From an uncultured Oscillospiraceae bacterium (GTDB lineage: Bacteria > Bacillota > Clostridia > Oscillospirales > Oscillospiraceae), in the NCBI GenBank assembly GCA_947631395.1, contig CANRLF010000007.1:24521-88520 (forward strand): a DNA stretch of 64,000 bases, written 5' to 3'. Shown in pieces: positions 44,032 through 51,903 of this stretch. Under the pieces are notes generated by a model. That model saw nothing but the letters and a program-made list of their open reading frames with translations, searched no databases and was not told the DNA's origin. The stretch's first letter is position 1. Every line of letters begins with the position of its first letter. Both the position numbers and the translations under genes were made by a program.

Positions 44032-45805
44032 TGCGCTCGCCTCCCTCCTCCTCGAGCTTCTGAAGGTCCACCATATGCCTGTACTCCGGGCACGTCTCAT
44101 AAAGCTCGCTGTGGGGGCCCATGGCCACAAGACGCCCGTCCTCAAGGTATATTATCCTGTCCATCTTCTCGATGGTGGAGATCCTGTGGGCGATGAGTAT
44201 GGTGGTCCTGCCCTTCCGGGTCTTTCCCAGGTTTTCAAGTATGGTTTTCTCCGTGCCCGTGTCAACGGCGGATACGGAGTCGTCAAGTATAAGTATGGGC
44301 GCGTCCTTCATAAGGGCCCGGGCTATGGATATGCGCTGCTTCTGCCCGCCGGATACGGTCACGCCCCGCTCGCCCATTACCGTGTCGTAGCCCTCCGAGA
44401 ACTCCATTATGTTGTCGTCCACGTCGGAAAGCTCCGCCGCGGCCTTTACCCTCGCCATATCCGGCGCGCCGGGGGCGAAGGCTATGTTCCTTGCTATGGT
44501 GTCGGAAAATAGGAAGTTATCCTGTGGCACATAGGCGCAGGCCGCCCTTATGTCGTGTATCTTCACGTCGTTCACGTCGTGGCCGTCGATGAACACCGTG
44601 CCGTCAGGCACGTTGTAGGTCCTGAGTATAAGGTCCACCAGTGTCGTCTTTCCCGCCCCCGTGCGTCCCACGAGGCCGATGTTCTCACCGGCGTTTATTT
44701 TGAAGCTCAGGTCCTTCAGCACGTCGTACTCCCCGTCGGGATAGCGGAAGGTCAGGTCCTTGAACTCAATATCCCCCCGTACCTCCGAAAGCTCCTCCGC
44801 ACCCTCCCGGTCCACCACGTCCCGCTTCGCGTCCAGGAGCTCGCTTATGCGCTTTAGGGACGCCTTGCCCCGGCTCGTCATGTCGATGAGCTCGGATACG
44901 GCCATAATGGGCCATACGATAGTGGTGAAATAGCCGATGTACTCGACCAACTGCCCGGCGTTAAATACGCCCTCATATACAAGGTACCCGCCGTAGCCCA
45001 GCACCACGCATATGACCGACTCCACGAAGAGCGTCACTAAAATGTGCAACAGCACCGAGGCCCTCGTGAAGTCCACGTTCGCCTTTTCGTTCTCAAGATT
45101 TAGCTTTTTGAATGCCCAGAGCTCCTTGGCCTCCTTGACGAAGGCCTTTATTACCGCGATGCCGGAAAATGACTCCTGTGAGAAGTCCGATAGCTTTGAA
45201 AATGCCTCCTGCCTTATATCCCACTTCTTCTCCATGTACCGCCCCACGGTCATGCTTATTGCGAAGAGGAACGCCATGGGGATAAGGGCCAGGAGCGTGA
45301 GCTTTAAGTCCATACCGAACATGCGCCCCATGGACATGACGCCCAGCATCAGCGCGTCCGCCAGCATCAGAAGTCCCGACCCGTAGCAGTCCTGCACCGT
45401 GTCAAGGTCGTTGGTGAACAGGCTCATCATGTTGCCCACCTTGTTCACCTGATAAAACTGCTGGCTCAGATCCTTGCAGTGGTCGAACATGGCGTTGCGT
45501 ATGTCCGTCTCCACCCAGATGGCCGAGCCGAAGAAGCACACGCGCCACAAAAACCGCCCAAACACCATGGACACCACCACGACGATCATCGGCAGGCAGA
45601 TCTCGTTCAGCAGGAACTCCATGTCAAACAGCCTCTGAACGCCGTCCACCGCAACGTAGCCGTCGTTCATGCCGTTGACAACCATCTGGTACAGCCTCGG
45701 CACCACCAGCTGCATATAGTCCACCAGCGCCAGCGCCACGAGTCCGAGCAGCAGTACCGGGCCGTACTTTATGTAGTATTTATTTATGTATTTTCCAAAA
45801 ATCAT
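44024..45805 (-). CDS. ABC exporter half, degenerate-site partner
   Basis: The 593-residue protein has six TM helices and an ATPase with Walker A GRTGAGKTT, signature VSGGQKQRIS (intact) and Walker B LILDDSVSAVD, where the catalytic Glu is Asp. This is the TM287/BmrC-type subunit, whose degenerate site serves as a clamp rather than hydrolysing ATP. It precedes its partner with an 8-base overlap. The start follows CAGGAGCTTGAG. Confidence 0.92.
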   Translation of the reverse strand: MIFGKYINKYYIKYGPVLLLGLVALALVDYMQLVVPRLYQMVVNGMNDGYVAVDGVQRLFDMEFLLNEICLPMIVVVVSMVFGRFLWRVCFFGSAIWVETDIRNAMFDHCKDLSQQFYQVNKVGNMMSLFTNDLDTVQDCYGSGLLMLADALMLGVMSMGRMFGMDLKLTLLALIPMAFLFAISMTVGRYMEKKWDIRQEAFSKLSDFSQESFSGIAVIKAFVKEAKELWAFKKLNLENEKANVDFTRASVLLHILVTLFVESVICVVLGYGGYLVYEGVFNAGQLVEYIGYFTTIVWPIMAVSELIDMTSRGKASLKRISELLDAKRDVVDREGAEELSEVRGDIEFKDLTFRYPDGEYDVLKDLSFKINAGENIGLVGRTGAGKTTLVDLILRTYNVPDGTVFIDGHDVNDVKIHDIRAACAYVPQDNFLFSDTIARNIAFAPGAPDMARVKAAAELSDVDDNIMEFSEGYDTVMGERGVTVSGGQKQRISIARALMKDAPILILDDSVSAVDTGTEKTILENLGKTRKGRTTILIAHRISTIEKMDRIIYLEDGRLVAMGPHSELYETCPEYRHMVDLQKLEEEGGERNG

Positions 45806-45856
45806 CTCAAGCTCCTGTTTTTACCGCAAATTGTTTAAAAAAGCCCGCAATCAGGT

Positions 45857-45885
45857 ATTGTACCACAGTTTTTTTGATTTTGCCA
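45857..45885 (-). promoter_or_regulatory. Promoter of the heterodimeric exporter
   Basis: Minus-strand TGGCAA, 17 bases, then TGGTACAAT, an extended -10 with TG, 51 bases upstream of the exporter start codon. Confidence 0.6.
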
Positions 45886-45946
45886 TAGGTTTACGAAAAT
45901 ATTCATTGCGTTTCTTGCTCACTTTCCCCCTCCCCACACACAGACG

Positions 45947-45977
45947 AAAATCCCGGGCCCATAAGGCCCGGGATTTT
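45947..45977 (-). terminator. Terminator of the GH5 gene
   Basis: AAAATCCCGGGCC pairs with GGCCCGGGATTTT around a 5-base loop; on the minus strand it directly follows the GH5 gene. Confidence 0.75.
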
Positions 45978-45993
45978 CACTTAATTATGTTAT

Positions 45994-47592
45994 TTATTTC
46001 CTAATTATAAACCCGACGTCCGTCACGGCGGCTCCCGACGCCAGGCTCCCGTTGTAGTCCGCGTTCGCCACAACGTATCCCCCGGCGCTTTTGGAAAACA
46101 CGCCGTTCCAGCTGTTGACGATGTCGCCCTCCACCGGTATCTCCACGCTCCAGCCCACGGCGTCCTCCCCCGTATTCCTCACCGTCAGCGAGTACTGGCA
46201 GTACTCTCCGTCCTCCGATGTCCAGGAGTTCACCGTCGTCAGTGACCACTCAAAGCGCGTCTCACTCCCCGATACGCTGTCCGGCTCCGCCGGATCCGTT
46301 TGCGTCGGAACCTCCGGCGTAGCCTCCGACGGCCTGTCCGGCGTCTCACCTCCCGGTGTACCGCCGGTCAGCGTCCTTATTAGCCACCGCCCCGTGTCCG
46401 TAAGGTCGCCGTCGGTAAAGCCGCTTTTCTTCCCGCAGGAGCTTGCGATAACGGACGCGCTTTCCGCCTTGTTCGAAAGGCTCCACATAATGTAGCTCAC
46501 ATTGAGCCTGTCCATGGCCTCCACCCACCTGTCTGCCTCCCGGGTGTCTATGGCTCCGTTGCCTGAGGCGTCGCAGATACCAAACTCACTGACGAATACG
46601 GGAAGGCCCTTTTCTATGGCCCGCTCCATCCGCTCCCTGAGCTCCGCCCGGTGGGTGGCGGCGTAGAAGTGCAGTGTGTACATTATGTTGTCATACCCCG
46701 TTATGGGGTCCCCGGCCGCCAGGTCCACCCGCTGACACCACTCCGGCGTCCCCACGAGTATCACCGCGTCCGGGTCGTTTTCGCGTATCACCGGTATCAG
46801 CCTCTCGGCGTAGCTCTTCACGTCCCGCCAGCTCGTCCCGCCGTTGGGCTCGTTGCATATCTCATAAAGCACGTTGTCACTGTCGCCCAGCTCCCGGCTC
46901 ACCCGGTCAAAAAACTCCACGGCCTCGTCACCGTAGGTGTTCGGGTCCCCGTCGGACAGCGTGTGCCAGTCGATTATGACATACATGCCCTCCGCCGTGG
47001 CGTACCTGACTCCCTCCGTTACCAGCCTGTATAGCTCCTCCCGGTCCCCGCCCGCGCAGTACCCGCCGTACTCGGCCGTGTACATGGCAAGCCGCACCGC
47101 GTTTACTCCCCAATCCCTGGAAAGCTCCCTGAACAGCCCCCGGTTCACATACTGTGGGTACCACGCAAGGCCGTGGGTGCTTATCCCCCGAAGCCTCACC
47201 TTATTTCCGTCCCTGTCCACAAGGTCCGTCCCCCGGACGCTCAGCGCCCCGGCGGAGTACGGCCGCGACGGCTCCGGGGACATGCCCCCCGTCTCTCCGT
47301 CCGTTACCTCCGGCTTTTCGCTCTCCGGCCCGGTCCCCTCCGGCTCAGTATCCCCCGGCTCAGTATTCTCCGGTTCCACATTCCCCGATTCGGTATCCTC
47401 CGGTTCCTCGCTCCCCGGTTCCACATCCCCCGGCTCCGCGGCCTCGGGCTCCGGGTCCGCCGCATCCAACACACCCGGCTTTTCCGGCTCCCCGCCGTCG
47501 CCCTCCGGCAGCGCCTCCGCGTTTTTCGCGCAGCCCGCGGCGATCAGCGCCAGCGCCAGACACACCGCGGGCAAAGCATATCTCTTTCTCAT
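45994..47592 (-). CDS. Secreted GH5 glycoside hydrolase (endoglucanase-type) lipoprotein with C-terminal carbohydrate-binding module
   Basis: The 532-residue protein starts MRKRYALPAVCLALALIAAGC (lipobox AAGC), followed by ~70 residues of Glu/Pro-rich repeats (EPGDTEPEG). The catalytic domain (~100-400) has the GH5 acid/base motif EICNEPNGGTSW and the nucleophile motif VFVSEFGICD, and substrate-cleft VIDWHTLSDG. After a Thr/Pro linker, a C-terminal ~95-residue beta-rich segment (FEWSLTTVNSW...NSWNGVF) looks like a CBM2-type cellulose-binding module. It probably cleaves beta-1,4-glucans at the cell surface. The gene starts 3 bases after the ACP-like gene. Confidence 0.9.
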   Translation of the reverse strand: MRKRYALPAVCLALALIAAGCAKNAEALPEGDGGEPEKPGVLDAADPEPEAAEPGDVEPGSEEPEDTESGNVEPENTEPGDTEPEGTGPESEKPEVTDGETGGMSPEPSRPYSAGALSVRGTDLVDRDGNKVRLRGISTHGLAWYPQYVNRGLFRELSRDWGVNAVRLAMYTAEYGGYCAGGDREELYRLVTEGVRYATAEGMYVIIDWHTLSDGDPNTYGDEAVEFFDRVSRELGDSDNVLYEICNEPNGGTSWRDVKSYAERLIPVIRENDPDAVILVGTPEWCQRVDLAAGDPITGYDNIMYTLHFYAATHRAELRERMERAIEKGLPVFVSEFGICDASGNGAIDTREADRWVEAMDRLNVSYIMWSLSNKAESASVIASSCGKKSGFTDGDLTDTGRWLIRTLTGGTPGGETPDRPSEATPEVPTQTDPAEPDSVSGSETRFEWSLTTVNSWTSEDGEYCQYSLTVRNTGEDAVGWSVEIPVEGDIVNSWNGVFSKSAGGYVVANADYNGSLASGAAVTDVGFIIRK

Positions 47593-47594
47593 AC

Positions 47595-47822
47595 CTACCC
47601 GCAAATGTAGTCCGCCAGCTCCTCCGGGGACTGGGTGAACTCATAGCCCCTCGGCACCTCCAGCTCCTGTCCCTCAGCTATATCCTGTACGATGTTCATC
47701 ACGTCCACAGGGTCCAGCTCAAGCTCCGTGAAGCTGTCTCCGGGGTCCAAGTCCCCCACGTCCACGTCCTTATATTCGGCTATCGCGCCAAGTATAAGCT
47801 CAAGTAATTCCTCTCTGTCCAT
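47595..47822 (-). CDS. Acyl-carrier-protein-like protein lacking the phosphopantetheine serine
   Basis: The 75-residue protein has the ACP four-helix pattern: MDREELLELILGAIAEY, ...SFTELELDPVDVMNIVQDI... and a C-terminal helix TQSPEELADYI. In normal ACPs the modification site is DSL/DSI; here the serine position is Pro (LDPVD), so it cannot carry a 4'-phosphopantetheine arm at that place. It is the first gene of the operon with the GH5 lipoprotein (start codon 3 bases after this stop). A role as scaffold or regulatory protein is possible; acyl carrying is not supported. Confidence 0.8.
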   Translation of the reverse strand: MDREELLELILGAIAEYKDVDVGDLDPGDSFTELELDPVDVMNIVQDIAEGQELEVPRGYEFTQSPEELADYICG

Positions 47823-47858
47823 AAAGACACCTCCCGAAAGGAAATTTTTCCCGTCCCC

Positions 47859-47887
47859 ATTATATTACTCTGTCACGTCACTGTAAA
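47859..47887 (-). promoter_or_regulatory. Promoter of the ACP-like/GH5 operon
   Basis: Minus-strand TTTACA, 17 bases, TATAAT: perfect -10 and near-consensus -35, 36 bases upstream of the ACP-like start. Confidence 0.75.
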
Positions 47888-47912
47888 GAGGTCACGCGCT
47901 TTTTTCCGTAAT

Positions 47913-48785
47913 TTACATATTTGACTTGCCCGTCATGCGCTGAACTGTCAGCTCCCACATACACAGGCCCTCAAATTCCCCGTCGATATACCTGTTTCGG
48001 CGCTCCGCTGTGTCACCCGGGTTATATCTGCGTGCAAGAAGCTCCACCGCCCGGCGCTTCTCGCCGCCGTCACTTATCTCCCTTATCTCCCCGAAGACTA
48101 TGACGCTTTTGTATTTCGTTGTGTACTCCCGGGGCTCCACCCTGTCCGCCTCCACCACGCAAAAGGACGCCTTCGGCAGGGCCCTTATAGCGTCGGCCTT
48201 ATGGCCTTCGGCGGCGCCGTGGAAGTATATCCTGCCCTTTTCGTATACATAGCTCAGCGGCACGGCGTATGGGTACCCCCCGTCGCCCGACAGCGCCAGC
48301 ACCCCCGAGGTGGCGCCGGCCAGTATCCTCTCGCACTGGGCATCGTCCAGCTGTCTTTCCGCCCTCCGCATATTCCTTGAGCGCAATATAAGAAGCTCCT
48401 CCGCCGCCTCCAGCGTCTCCCTGTCCGACCGGTGCGTGAGCTCCTCCATCGCCGTCCGAAAGGGCAGCCACATTATCTCCGCCACCTCTTCCTCCTGGGC
48501 CCTCACCTCACGTTTGTCCGCCCTTGCCAGGAAGAACACCACGTCCTTCATGCACCCGTCGTAGGGCGAATAGCTTATTACCCGGCGAAAGCCGTCGATA
48601 AAGCTCACGGTAAGGCCCGTCTCCTCAAGTATCTCCCTGGCCGCCGTCTCGTGCTCCGTCTCGGCTCCCTCCACGTGTCCCTTGCAGATCGAAATGTGGC
48701 CCTTTTGCATCCGCTCGACGAGGTACAGTCTCTCCCCCGCCTCCTCGGTGAATATCACGGCCCCACAGCTTTTTTCCCTTATCAT
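47913..48785 (-). CDS. Nudix hydrolase fused to a pyridoxamine-phosphate-oxidase-like domain
   Basis: The 290-residue protein begins MIREKSCGAVIF after GGTTCGGGTGAAA. Residues 1-130 are Nudix, with the box GHVEGAETEHETAAREI..EE. Residues ~145-285 are a PNPOx-like flavin split barrel (ERILAGATSGVLALSGDGG, YKSVIVFGEI), as in NimA-type or general-stress flavin proteins. Nudix enzymes clean up oxidised or signalling nucleotides; the second half likely binds FMN or F420. The combination with the fRMsr gene next door suggests a redox or oxidative-stress role; that is inference. Confidence 0.85.
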   Translation of the reverse strand: MIREKSCGAVIFTEEAGERLYLVERMQKGHISICKGHVEGAETEHETAAREILEETGLTVSFIDGFRRVISYSPYDGCMKDVVFFLARADKREVRAQEEEVAEIMWLPFRTAMEELTHRSDRETLEAAEELLILRSRNMRRAERQLDDAQCERILAGATSGVLALSGDGGYPYAVPLSYVYEKGRIYFHGAAEGHKADAIRALPKASFCVVEADRVEPREYTTKYKSVIVFGEIREISDGGEKRRAVELLARRYNPGDTAERRNRYIDGEFEGLCMWELTVQRMTGKSNM

Positions 48786-48787
48786 TT

Positions 48788-49270
48788 TCACCCGAACCTT
48801 TCCAGAAGCTCCACGCATCCCTCAAGACCCGCCCGGTCCTCATCGGTAAAGTACCCCATGTCCACGCTATCCATATCCAGCACTCCCCACATGGTCCCGT
48901 CCCGCCGTCTCAGGGGTATCACTATCTCCGAGTGTGTGTTGCAGTCGCAGGCTATGTGCCCCGCGAAGCACTCCACATCCTCCACCACCTGCGAGCGCCC
49001 CTCTCTCCAGGCCGTGCCGCAGACTCCCGCGCCGTACGCTATCCTCGTCACCGCGGGCCGCCCCTGGAAGGGCCCCAGCACCAGCTCATCGCCCTTTATC
49101 AGATAGAACCCCGCCCAGTTTGCCCTCTCGAAGGCTATCGCCAGCACGGAGGCGAAGTTCGCCAGCGCCGCCACCGCGTCCGACTCCTGCCCGGTGTAGA
49201 GCAGTATCTGTGACCTCAGCGTCTTATAAAATTCCCCACGCTCAGCGGGAAATTCGATGTCTGTATACAT
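48788..49270 (-). CDS. Free methionine-(R)-sulfoxide reductase (GAF domain)
   Basis: The 160-residue GAF-domain protein matches fRMsr (YebR/MsrC): NWAGFYLI, GPFQGRPAVTRI, the Cys motifs GVCGTAW and HIACDCNTHSEIV, and SVDMGYFTDED. The Cys residues perform the reduction of free Met-R-sulfoxide via thioredoxin. It is followed 2 bases later by the Nudix-PNPOx gene. A stable hairpin lies between its start and the upstream zinc-ribbon gene. Confidence 0.93.
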   Translation of the reverse strand: MYTDIEFPAERGEFYKTLRSQILLYTGQESDAVAALANFASVLAIAFERANWAGFYLIKGDELVLGPFQGRPAVTRIAYGAGVCGTAWREGRSQVVEDVECFAGHIACDCNTHSEIVIPLRRRDGTMWGVLDMDSVDMGYFTDEDRAGLEGCVELLERFG

Positions 49271-49297
49271 TCGTCCCTTTCCGCCTCCTTATACACC

Positions 49298-49324
49298 TTC
49301 CGCCGGCGGTTAGCGCCGGCGGAA
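49298..49324 (-). terminator. 11-bp hairpin between the zinc-ribbon operon and the fRMsr gene
   Basis: TTCCGCCGGCG pairs with CGCCGGCGGAA around GTTAG. No T tract follows, so it may be a weak terminator or processing site; the fRMsr gene may have a separate promoter. Confidence 0.5.
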
Positions 49325-49329
49325 CATAC

Positions 49330-49965
49330 TTAAAACACCTTATCCAGATTTATGAAGTCCACGTACCAGTCCCCGCCGATCTTGACCACGGGCACATCCA
49401 GCTCCTCAGTCTGCTTCTGGCCCAGGAACTCCATGCTCACCTTGACCTCCACGGTCTTGGCGCTCTTTACCTTCACGTCGTAGTCGGCGTAATCGTCCTT
49501 GACGTCGTCCAGCTCGTCGCTGTCATAATCGTCCTCGCCTGTGGCCTTCACGCTGACGTCCATCATGCTTATGTAATCAGAGACCCCGTCGAGCTCGTCC
49601 TCGAGCATATCGGAAAGCTCCTCCCGGGCCTCCCTGGTCGTCATGTCCTCCTCCTTGGCGATGCCCTTTATTAGCTCATCCGGGACCATCTTGACTATCT
49701 TGTCCAGATCCCCGTCGAACAGCGCCTCCAGCATATCCACCGCCACGCTCTTGGGGCTCCCTCCGCCAACGGCGAATATGATGATCAGCACCGCCGCCAC
49801 AACCACTACCACAAGTCCCACGGTAATGGCTATGCCTATGTTCCTGTTCTTTTTCGCGCTCGCCGCCACGGCTCCCCCCCGGGCTCCCGTATTCAGCGGC
49901 GCCCCGCAGTTGCCGCAGTGTGCGGCCCCGTCAGGATTTTGTGCTCCGCAATTTCCGCAATACAT
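49330..49965 (-). CDS. Zinc-ribbon membrane protein with an extracytoplasmic domain (unknown function)
   Basis: The 211-residue protein starts with a CxxC zinc ribbon, MYCGNCGAQNPDGAAHCGNCGAPL, then one TM helix (~42-66) and an extracytoplasmic region with AVDMLEALFDGDLDKIVKMVPDELI and a C-terminal VVKIGGDWYVDFINL. This layout, common in Clostridia, is of unknown function. The external domain recurs in the next gene (VRALISGDGEAAVELLPEKVI). Ribosome-binding site AAGGAGGAAAAAAC. Confidence 0.7.
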   Translation of the reverse strand: MYCGNCGAQNPDGAAHCGNCGAPLNTGARGGAVAASAKKNRNIGIAITVGLVVVVVAAVLIIIFAVGGGSPKSVAVDMLEALFDGDLDKIVKMVPDELIKGIAKEEDMTTREAREELSDMLEDELDGVSDYISMMDVSVKATGEDDYDSDELDDVKDDYADYDVKVKSAKTVEVKVSMEFLGQKQTEELDVPVVKIGGDWYVDFINLDKVF

Positions 49966-49987
49966 GTTTTTTCCTCCTTATATTTCT

Positions 49988-50737
49988 TCAGGCCGTCTCT
50001 TTTGAAGGCCCAAGATACGCTATGGCGTAGGCCGTGTCCTCGATGGCCGTGTAGTCCGCGTACCACCAAAGCCCCAGCTTCACTGCCCTCACCGGCACGG
50101 TGCCCCCGCCCACGGCCACATCGACCGCCGCGGCCTTCCTCAGCGTAAGCCCTATCTGCCCGTAGGTGTCCCTCAGCGCCTCCAGCTCCTCGCCGGTAAT
50201 GGCCCTGGACTTATCTGCCCGGACCTGCGCCTCCGTGGGCGCCGGAGCGTAGACCTCCACAGCCGCGCCCAGGCTCTCCGCTAGGGCCCTTCGCGTCCCG
50301 TCAACGTCCGCGGCCGCCTCGCGGGCCAGCTCCTCTATCACCTTCTCCGGCAGGAGCTCCACCGCGGCCTCTCCGTCGCCGCTTATAAGGGCCCTCACAA
50401 GGTCCTCCGCGGTGCCCTCCGGCCTGTCGGCGATAAGCGTTATCCCCAGGACGATCGCCGCCGCCAGGATCACCCCCGCCACGGCAAGGGCCGCCACCGT
50501 GAGCTTCTTTTTCCGGCTCCACGGCTCGCCCTTTTTCCCTTCCCCCGGGGCCTCGACTTCCCCCGAAGCCTCCGTATCTCCTGACGTCTCGACTTCCTCC
50601 GAAGCCTCAGCTTCCTCCGAAGCCTCGACTTCCCCCAAAGCCTCCGCGTCCTCCGAAGTCCCGACTTCCTCCGACGCCCCGACTTCCTCCGCGGCCTCGG
50701 AGTCTCTCTCCTTCAGAGCGGTCTCACTTTCGATCAA
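49988..50737 (-). CDS. Membrane protein paralogous to the zinc-ribbon protein, with an acidic Ser/Glu/Ala repeat N-terminus instead of a ribbon
   Basis: The start is a TTG at 50737 with GGAGGACATACGC eight bases upstream; there is no ATG that keeps the N-terminal region. Residues ~5-70 are short repeats of the ASEEVETSGD kind, then a basic stretch (WSRKKK), a TM helix (~77-100) and an external domain with LVRALISGDGEAAVELLPEK like the neighbouring gene. The zinc ribbon of its paralogue has been replaced by the acidic repeat. Function unknown. Confidence 0.65.
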   Translation of the reverse strand: MIESETALKERDSEAAEEVGASEEVGTSEDAEALGEVEASEEAEASEEVETSGDTEASGEVEAPGEGKKGEPWSRKKKLTVAALAVAGVILAAAIVLGITLIADRPEGTAEDLVRALISGDGEAAVELLPEKVIEELAREAAADVDGTRRALAESLGAAVEVYAPAPTEAQVRADKSRAITGEELEALRDTYGQIGLTLRKAAAVDVAVGGGTVPVRAVKLGLWWYADYTAIEDTAYAIAYLGPSKETA

Positions 50738-50765
50738 GCGTATGTCCTCCGTTATCTCCCGGCCC

Positions 50766-51344
50766 TCAGCTCAGCTTCGCGCCGCAGTTGGTGCAGAACT
50801 TGCTGTCCGCGTCCACCGGTGCCCCACATCCGGGGCAGGTGGGCGCCGTCTGCTCAGGCTCGGCCTTCTCGCTCTCTTCCCCGGCGGGGGAGGCGGGTAT
50901 CATGGTCCCACAGCTTGTGCAGAAGCGGTTCCCCGGCGCCACGGGAGCGTGGCAGTTGGGGCATACCCCCGCCGCCTGGGCCTGTGCTGGCTGAGCGATC
51001 CTTGTGCCGCAGGCGTTGCAGAACGCCGCTCCGTTCGGCACGTCCGCGCCGCAGTTGGGGCACTTGCCTATGCCCCGTAGCTGCTTTATCCTGTCCTCGT
51101 ACTGGGCGATCTCGGCGTAGAGCCTGTTAAGGTTGTTTATGCGCTCGGGCTCCTCGTTGTCCGGGTCATCCTTGTGCCGCTTGTAGTATGACTCGCCAAT
51201 GGCCGCCGTATATCCGGCGATGTGCTTCCTGTTCTCGCTTATGGCGCTGTTAAGCCTCGATATTTCCGCCATATTCTTTGTGGACTGGGATATACCCTGT
51301 CCGGCGTCTGTGATCTTTTTCCCAAGCTGTTCGAAGAAAGCCAT
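50766..51344 (-). CDS. Cytosolic protein with coiled-coil and three zinc ribbons
   Basis: The 192-residue protein starts MAFFEQLGKKITDAGQG (GGAGGG ribosome-binding site). A helical N-terminal half (ENRKHIAGYTAAIGESYYKRH, AQYEDRIKQLRGIG) is followed by three CxxC...CxxC ribbons: CPNCGADVPNGAAFCNACG, CPNCHAPVAPGNRFCTSCG and CPGCGAPVDADSKFCTNCG. No TM. It leads the zinc-ribbon operon. Function unknown; zinc-dependent protein interaction is likely. A TATAAT at 51398-51393 on the minus strand may be its promoter. Confidence 0.75.
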   Translation of the reverse strand: MAFFEQLGKKITDAGQGISQSTKNMAEISRLNSAISENRKHIAGYTAAIGESYYKRHKDDPDNEEPERINNLNRLYAEIAQYEDRIKQLRGIGKCPNCGADVPNGAAFCNACGTRIAQPAQAQAAGVCPNCHAPVAPGNRFCTSCGTMIPASPAGEESEKAEPEQTAPTCPGCGAPVDADSKFCTNCGAKLS

Positions 51345-51486
51345 AATAACCCTCCGTTTTTCATAATATGACCCGGGAACACAATATCCCGTATTATAGT
51401 TGTTGATTTTACCACAAAACGGCATGGATTTCAATAGCGCCCCACCAATTTTTCTTAATTTATTTCCCCACGTGAGCAGGGGGAAA

Positions 51487-51516
51487 TTGACAATTCACCT
51501 GTATATGTGGTAAAAT
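51487..51516 (+). promoter_or_regulatory. Promoter for the 51577 gene
   Basis: TTGACA (51487-51492), 18 bases, TAAAAT (51511-51516). The consensus -35 makes it convincing. Confidence 0.7.
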
Positions 51517-51576
51517 CCTTTCAGGGCGGCAAAAGTCTGACATACACGCCCTATACTCCCTGAAGAGGTGACCTGA

Positions 51577-51900
51577 ATGGCCGAGTCCTGCCGCGGTTGC
51601 GGCGACATCTATCTTACGAAGCCCGCCCTGGAGCTCCTGACGCTCCTGGGCTCATTCGCCTTCCTCCCTGTGGGAGAGCGCGACGGAAAGGCCGTCCACA
51701 TCTCCGACTCCGGCGAGGAGCACATAAATTCCCTGAAGGCCCTTATACTCAACGGCCTTGTGTCCCTCGACTGGACAAGGCCCCTTGAGGGCTGTGACTA
51801 CTCCGCCTACTCCGGCTTTGACCGCCTCGGCAGTATTGCCCTCACCGCCCGCGGCCAGGACGCCCTGGACACCCTCGATGTCCTCGGCGTGGAGGAGTGA
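51577..51900 (+). CDS. Small protein of unknown function, cotranscribed with tcdA
   Basis: The 107-residue protein (MAESCRGCGDIYLTK...) has a CRGC pair near the N-terminus, then a helical region (LELLTLLGSFAFLPV), and a winged-helix-like alternation with LTARGQDALDTLD at the end, reminiscent of a small transcription factor. I do not recognise it. The ribosome-binding site is AAGAGGTGACCTGA, and tcdA starts 3 bases after its stop. Confidence 0.6.
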   Translation: MAESCRGCGDIYLTKPALELLTLLGSFAFLPVGERDGKAVHISDSGEEHINSLKALILNGLVSLDWTRPLEGCDYSAYSGFDRLGSIALTARGQDALDTLDVLGVEE

Positions 51901-51903
51901 GCC

